Below, in pieces: positions 60,105 to 64,000 of a stretch of 64,000 nt of DNA. The position numbers and the translations under genes were made by a program. The notes under the pieces were generated by a model. That model was not told the DNA's origin. It made no database searches and saw only the letters and a list, made by a program, of their open reading frames with translations. Source of the DNA: Roseospira marina (GTDB lineage Bacteria; Pseudomonadota; Alphaproteobacteria; Rhodospirillales; Rhodospirillaceae). How positions within the stretch are numbered: the stretch's first letter is position 1; each line of letters opens with the position of its first letter. The stretch spans positions 1 through 64,000 of the forward strand of contig NZ_JACIGJ010000013.1 of the NCBI RefSeq assembly GCF_014197855.1, in the 5' to 3' direction.

Positions 60105-60547
60105 GCCTGTCACGTCTACCCTGGATAGTGGCCGATGATGGGAGGGGCGGTACCGAACACCGCCGTTCGCTGCGAGACCAACTCGGACGACGCTGGAACG
60201 CTTGACGACGCATCCCGTGTCACGCCTTCCGGCTGCGCCGCCGGACTGCGCCTTCGACGTGCGGACTCCGGCTCCGCCGAACGGACCAGCCGGCGCCCCC
60301 CCGAAGGACGGGACTCATAATGCCGCCTCGGGTCCCGAGTGCCCAGCGATTTGTGACCGGACCGCGCGAACGGGCCCCGCGGCGTGCGGGGATACCGAGG
60401 ACATGGCGTCGACGCGATGTGGGCGCGGGTTGGTCGATGGTCGGACACACCCTAAAAAAAAGTGCATGAAAGCTTGAGAACGCATTCCGGTTTATGTCTC
60501 ATACTAGTATTTGGCATGACATCATCCCTCGGCTTGGAGTTCGCCCC
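60105..60547. other. Intergenic region maeB / HD-GYP operon
   Basis: 443 bases without a supported gene. The right part has an A-run (CCCTAAAAAAAAGTGC) at about 60449-60464 and moderate GC, and is likely to carry the promoter of the following two genes. The left part belongs to the maeB promoter. Frames crossing it are chance openings. Confidence 0.4.
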
Positions 60548-60919
60548 ATGCCGCGCCTTAGCATGCGGTTCCCGACGTCCCGCGCCCGCCGGTACGCGCC
60601 GACAGCGACGTCCGGCCCTCCACAGCGACGACGGTCGGACGCTTGGCGCCGATGGACCGTCGCGTCGGGTGTGGCCAAACCGGCTCTGTTCGTGGCACAG
60701 ATCATCCCCGGAACCGCCCCAGGATCCGAGCGGATACCCGGCCCGGGACCGCACAACGACGCCCCGGCCGTCGCCGCGGAGGCCGTCGCACCCAACCGGG
60801 AGCCGCCCGCCGCCCCAAATCCGGTCACGCTGCACGCCTATGACCGTCCGCCCCTCCACGTCGGGGATGAACAGGGCGGGTCTTCGATCCCGCCCCTGAC
60901 GGATGGGAAGGCCAACTGA
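60548..60919 (+). CDS. Small hypothetical protein coupled to HD-GYP gene
   Basis: A 123-residue open frame whose stop overlaps the ATG of the HD-GYP gene (TGATG), and whose ATG 60548 has GGAG at eight bases. The frame is open back to 60494, but the ribosome-binding site supports 60548. The protein is rich in Arg, Pro and Ala, with a hydrophobic stretch around VAKPALFVAQIIPGT and no known motif. Composition is unusual, so it could be a leader frame rather than a stable protein. Stop/start coupling is the main support. Confidence 0.5.
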   Translation: MPRLSMRFPTSRARRYAPTATSGPPQRRRSDAWRRWTVASGVAKPALFVAQIIPGTAPGSERIPGPGPHNDAPAVAAEAVAPNREPPAAPNPVTLHAYDRPPLHVGDEQGGSSIPPLTDGKAN

Positions 60920-63405
60920 TGTTCGAAGGCCCGGCCACAGCGAACGCCGACGCGCGCCCCTCCCGGGAGGACGCCCACGGCCAGCCGACCGGCCTGGGTC
61001 CCCGCCGGTCGTTGCGGGTGAAGTTCCTGGCGATCTTCGTGCCCGTCCTGCTGATCTTCATGATGGTTCTGCTGGCAGCCCTGGAGTGGCGGGCCTACCG
61101 GGACGCCATGGGTGACCTGGAAGGCCGGCTCAACACCTTCGTCACCACAGCAAAGGGCGTGCTTGCGGCGCCGCTGTGGACCTACGACTACGGTCAGGCC
61201 CGCTCCCTGGTGCGGGTCATGGGAAACCAGCCCGATATCAGGGCCCTGCGAGTCCTGGACATCGACAGCGCGGTGGTGGCCCAGACGGGCGACCCCGCAA
61301 GCCTGACGCCTGGCGGACCGCTGCTTCGGGACGTTCTGCTCGTGCACACGGAGCGCAACGAGGCCACCAGCGTCGGCTCGTTCCAGGTCGCGTTCGATAC
61401 CACCCGGGTGTGGCGGAACCTGAAGCGCGATGTCGCGACCGACCTGCTCATCATCGTGGTTACGCTCAGCGCGCTGGTCGGACTGGTGGTGGTGGCCACC
61501 AGCCGGCTGGTGTTCCGCCCGCTGGACCACCTCCACCGGGCCATGGTCAAGGACCCGAGGCCCGGAGAACAACGGCATGTCACGCCCATGGCCAAGGACG
61601 AACTCGGCGACGTCATCGAGGCCTTCAACGCCATGGAGCGGCGCCGGGCCATGCTGGAGGAAACCCGGTCCCGCCTGATCGAACTCGGCATCCAGATGGA
61701 CGCCGAGCGCACCCCCCGCCGGCTCGCCGAAACGGTTCTGCGGTCGGCCATGGAGCTGTGCAGCGCCGACGGCGGTGCGGTACTCGTGCGGGACGAACAC
61801 AGCAACCAGCTTCAGTACGCCGTCGTCCTGGCCACGAGCATCACGCTGCGCATGGGGGGCGAGGACGGAACGCCGATGGCCCTTCGTCCCGTGCCGCTGA
61901 CCCATCCGAACGGCACGCCGCGTCTGGACCGGGTCGCGAGCCATGTCGCCATCACCGGTCGGCTGCTCAACACTCCCTCCATCTATCATGACAGCCGCTT
62001 TGACCCGCGGGAGTTCGAGGCCTTCGACCGGACCTACGGCTACAGCAGCCGGTCGCATCTGGCGGTTCCGCTGCGCACCCGCGGCGGCGAAATCATCGGC
62101 GTGCTGGAGCTGTCCAACGCCATCGACCCGCGGACCCGGAGGGTCGGGCCGTTCGACGAGGTCGATGAATCCATCGCCCAGGTCCTGGCCGCGCAGGCCG
62201 GCGTCGCCCTGGAAAACCAGATCCTGATCGAAAGCCAGCGCCGCCTGCTCGACTCGTTCATCGAACTGATGGCCGGCGCCATCGACGCCAAATCGCCCTA
62301 CACGGGCGGCCACTGCTCGCGCGTGCCGGAACTGACGCGCCTGCTGACCGAAGCCGCCTGCCGCGACACGGAGCAGTTCGCAGACTTCGACCTGACCGAA
62401 GCCGAGTGGTACGAACTGCACATCGCAAGCTGGCTGCACGACTGCGGCAAGGTGACCAGCCCGGAATACGTGGTCGACAAGGCCACCAAGCTGGAAACGA
62501 TCTACAACCGGATCCACGAGATCCGCACGCGCTTCGAAGTTCTGTGGCGCGACGCGGAGCTGGCCGAGTGCCGCGCCCGCCTGGCGGGCGCGGATCCCGC
62601 CACCGCCGCCGCCGAACGCGACCGCACTCAGGCCGCGCTGCTGGACGATTTCGGCTTCGTCGCGGCGTGCAACGTGGGCGGCGAATACATGGACGACGAC
62701 AGCATCGAACGCCTGAATGCGATCGGCGCCCGCAGCTGGACCCGTCACTTCGACGACCGCCTGGGCCTGTCCATCGCCGAGACGGAGCGTCTGCGGGGCA
62801 TTCCGCCCCGCCCGCTTCCGGCCACGGAGCGGCTGTTGAGCGACAAGGCGGAGCATGTCGTCCCGTGGCCGAACGACACCCCGCCGATCCAGGAGAACGA
62901 CCCGCGCGGCTTCACCATGGTCGCGCCGCCGAAGCAGTTTAACTTTGGGGAACTGTACAATCTGTCCATCCGGCGCGGCACCTTGACGGAAGAAGAGCGC
63001 TTCAAGGTCAACGACCATATCGTGCAGACGATCGTCATGCTGGAAAGCCTACCACTGCCCAAGCATTTGCGCCGCGTGCCGGAATACGCGGGCGGTCATC
63101 ACGAAAGGATGGATGGGTCGGGCTATCCCCGTGCGCTGATGGCCGGCAGCATGTCGATCCCGGCCCGGATCATGGCCATCGCCGATATCTATGAGGCCCT
63201 GACGGCCGCCGACCGGCCCTACAAGAAGCCCAAGGCGGTGTCGGAGGCCCTCGGCATCATGGCGAAAATGCGCGATACCAACCACATCGACCCAGACCTG
63301 TTCGACCTGTTCCTGCGCGCTGGCGTGTGGCGCAGCTACGCGGAGATGTACCTGCGACCCGAGCAGATCGACGCCGTGGACGTGTCCGCCTACCTCAAAC
63401 GATAG
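60919..63405 (+). CDS. HD-GYP domain protein with GAF sensor, large insertion
   Basis: An 828-residue transmembrane signalling protein. Membrane segments lie at about 36-56 and 174-195, with a periplasmic domain between them, and a HAMP-like region follows. A GAF domain spans about 260-440 (LAVPLRTRGGEIIGVLELSNAI). The catalytic HD pair is H507-D508 in HDCGK and the second half has HHERMDGSGYP (residues 727-737). The distance between them is about 220 residues, versus roughly 60 in typical HD-GYP proteins, so about 160 residues are inserted (FEVLWRDAELAECRARL region). The predicted activity is degradation of cyclic di-GMP. The signal sensed by the periplasmic part is unknown. Confidence 0.9.
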   Translation: MFEGPATANADARPSREDAHGQPTGLGPRRSLRVKFLAIFVPVLLIFMMVLLAALEWRAYRDAMGDLEGRLNTFVTTAKGVLAAPLWTYDYGQARSLVRVMGNQPDIRALRVLDIDSAVVAQTGDPASLTPGGPLLRDVLLVHTERNEATSVGSFQVAFDTTRVWRNLKRDVATDLLIIVVTLSALVGLVVVATSRLVFRPLDHLHRAMVKDPRPGEQRHVTPMAKDELGDVIEAFNAMERRRAMLEETRSRLIELGIQMDAERTPRRLAETVLRSAMELCSADGGAVLVRDEHSNQLQYAVVLATSITLRMGGEDGTPMALRPVPLTHPNGTPRLDRVASHVAITGRLLNTPSIYHDSRFDPREFEAFDRTYGYSSRSHLAVPLRTRGGEIIGVLELSNAIDPRTRRVGPFDEVDESIAQVLAAQAGVALENQILIESQRRLLDSFIELMAGAIDAKSPYTGGHCSRVPELTRLLTEAACRDTEQFADFDLTEAEWYELHIASWLHDCGKVTSPEYVVDKATKLETIYNRIHEIRTRFEVLWRDAELAECRARLAGADPATAAAERDRTQAALLDDFGFVAACNVGGEYMDDDSIERLNAIGARSWTRHFDDRLGLSIAETERLRGIPPRPLPATERLLSDKAEHVVPWPNDTPPIQENDPRGFTMVAPPKQFNFGELYNLSIRRGTLTEEERFKVNDHIVQTIVMLESLPLPKHLRRVPEYAGGHHERMDGSGYPRALMAGSMSIPARIMAIADIYEALTAADRPYKKPKAVSEALGIMAKMRDTNHIDPDLFDLFLRAGVWRSYAEMYLRPEQIDAVDVSAYLKR

Positions 63406-63416
63406 CGTGCCCCGGG

Positions 63417-64000
63417 TTAGGCGTCGGCCGCTGGCGACCGCGCCGCGGGCCGGGCCGCCGGGAGCGACAGTAAGCCGCGCCAAAGCCCCCGAAGGATTGC
63501 GCCCGCCTTGGCGCGCCCATCGGCCTCCCACAGCAGCACGCGCAGGATCTGCGCCAGCAGCGCGGCCATGTCCTGCAGCGCCCACCCGGGATGCACCCTC
63601 GCCCAGCCGCGCCACAGACGCGCCCGGTTGCGGGCCATGGCGTGATAGCGGAAGGCCGTGTGGTTGCTCGTCCACACGGTGCGGCCGAGCAGCCGGTGCG
63701 CGCTCTGCCGCCCGAGCGCGTGATCCAGCACGGCCGCCCCCGCCACCGCGATCCGCCCGCCGGCGCGCCGCAGACGGAAGCTGTAGTCCACGTCGAGGTA
63801 GTCGATGAAAAAGTCCTCACGCATCGGCCCGACCGCGCGCGCCGCCGCCGCCCGGATCAACGACCCGGACGCAATGACGAACACCGGATCCTCCAGCACG
63901 CCCTGGATCGGCGCCGGAGCCTTGCGCACCCGCCAGCCCAGCCCGGTCACGAACCCCGGCACACGGCCGATGTCTGGATAGCGCAGGCGCGGGGCCAGCA
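63417..64000 (-). CDS. Glycosyltransferase family 2, C-terminal part (truncated by window edge)
   Basis: The frame runs in from the right edge, so the N-terminus and the donor-binding part are missing. The visible 194 residues include the VFVIASGSLIRAAAARAVGPMREDFFIDYLDVDYSFRLRRAGGR motif region, typical of rhamnosyltransferase-like GT2 enzymes, where FIDYxDxD(Y)xxRxRxxG contacts the acceptor. The C-terminal portion is rich in Ala, Arg and Trp and lacks obvious membrane helices apart from weak ones. It is convergent with the HD-GYP gene. Likely role: adding a sugar to surface polysaccharide or LPS, inferred from family. Confidence 0.85.
   Translation of the reverse strand, partial: LAPRLRYPDIGRVPGFVTGLGWRVRKAPAPIQGVLEDPVFVIASGSLIRAAAARAVGPMREDFFIDYLDVDYSFRLRRAGGRIAVAGAAVLDHALGRQSAHRLLGRTVWTSNHTAFRYHAMARNRARLWRGWARVHPGWALQDMAALLAQILRVLLWEADGRAKAGAILRGLWRGLLSLPAARPAARSPAADA

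Noticed and set aside
60838-63018. A minus-strand frame of 726 codons opposite the HD-GYP gene.
   Set aside because: The plus-strand protein has clear catalytic motifs; this frame is a GC shadow.

Overview
The window is GC-rich chromosomal DNA from an alphaproteobacterium, most likely a Rhodospirillales-type organism. Three things point there: a C4-pathway 5-aminolevulinate synthase (hemA), an alphaproteobacterial DUF1491 gene, and a compact mreBCD-mrdA-rodA operon. Three methyl-accepting chemotaxis proteins and a CheZ-like phosphatase suggest a motile cell. A perfect TGTC-N10-GACA site upstream of hemN matches the PpsR/CrtJ operator of purple phototrophs and hints at, but does not prove, a phototrophic relative. 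I found no rRNA, tRNA, CRISPR array, insertion sequence or prophage. Start sites were chosen from ribosome-binding sites and family alignment and often lie inside the longest open frame.

Layout. 1-4765: a small membrane protein, a soluble double-PAS chemoreceptor, and a divergent aldo/keto reductase/AraC pair. 4766-14403: a class III aminotransferase with hemA, a vWA (CoxE-like) protein, prfB with its programmed +1 frameshift, an alpha/beta hydrolase, threonine ammonia-lyase and an AGCS symporter. 14466-20687 (minus strand): mreB-mreC-mreD-mrdA-rodA, the rod-shape machinery, with a CheZ-like gene overlapping the end of rodA. 21162-29119: an AI-2E family exporter, trpS, a glutaredoxin, arfB, a small membrane protein, a DHH phosphoesterase, a lipoprotein, and an orphan LuxR-type regulator overlapping zapE. 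29141-42809: a fused oxoprolinase/hydantoinase, a Cache chemoreceptor, a PQQ dehydrogenase with a separate membrane anchor, RidA, an HD hydrolase, an MFS carrier, a glutamine amidotransferase, DUF1491 and a hydroxypyruvate isomerase-like gene. 43118-52504: hemN, a cold-shock/hemerythrin-like fusion, a third chemoreceptor, a ThiXZ-like ABC pair, a PAS histidine kinase, pdxH and a cation diffusion facilitator. 52671-64000: an autotransporter, an RTX/Calx-beta surface protein, PhoR-type kinase, malic enzyme, an HD-GYP protein and a truncated glycosyltransferase.

How the genes connect. Haem or tetrapyrrole synthesis appears at both ends of its pathway (hemA, hemN), each with a conspicuous palindrome upstream. 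Translation quality control is represented by prfB, arfB and trpS. Signalling is heavy: chemoreceptors, two histidine kinases, a response regulator and a cyclic-di-GMP phosphodiesterase candidate.

The most unusual items are the two-cold-shock-domain protein with a degenerate hemerythrin-like C-terminus, the CheZ-like gene at the end of the rod-shape operon, the split PQQ dehydrogenase and its ATGA-coupled anchor, and the exported RTX protein whose RTX repeats are at the N-terminus.
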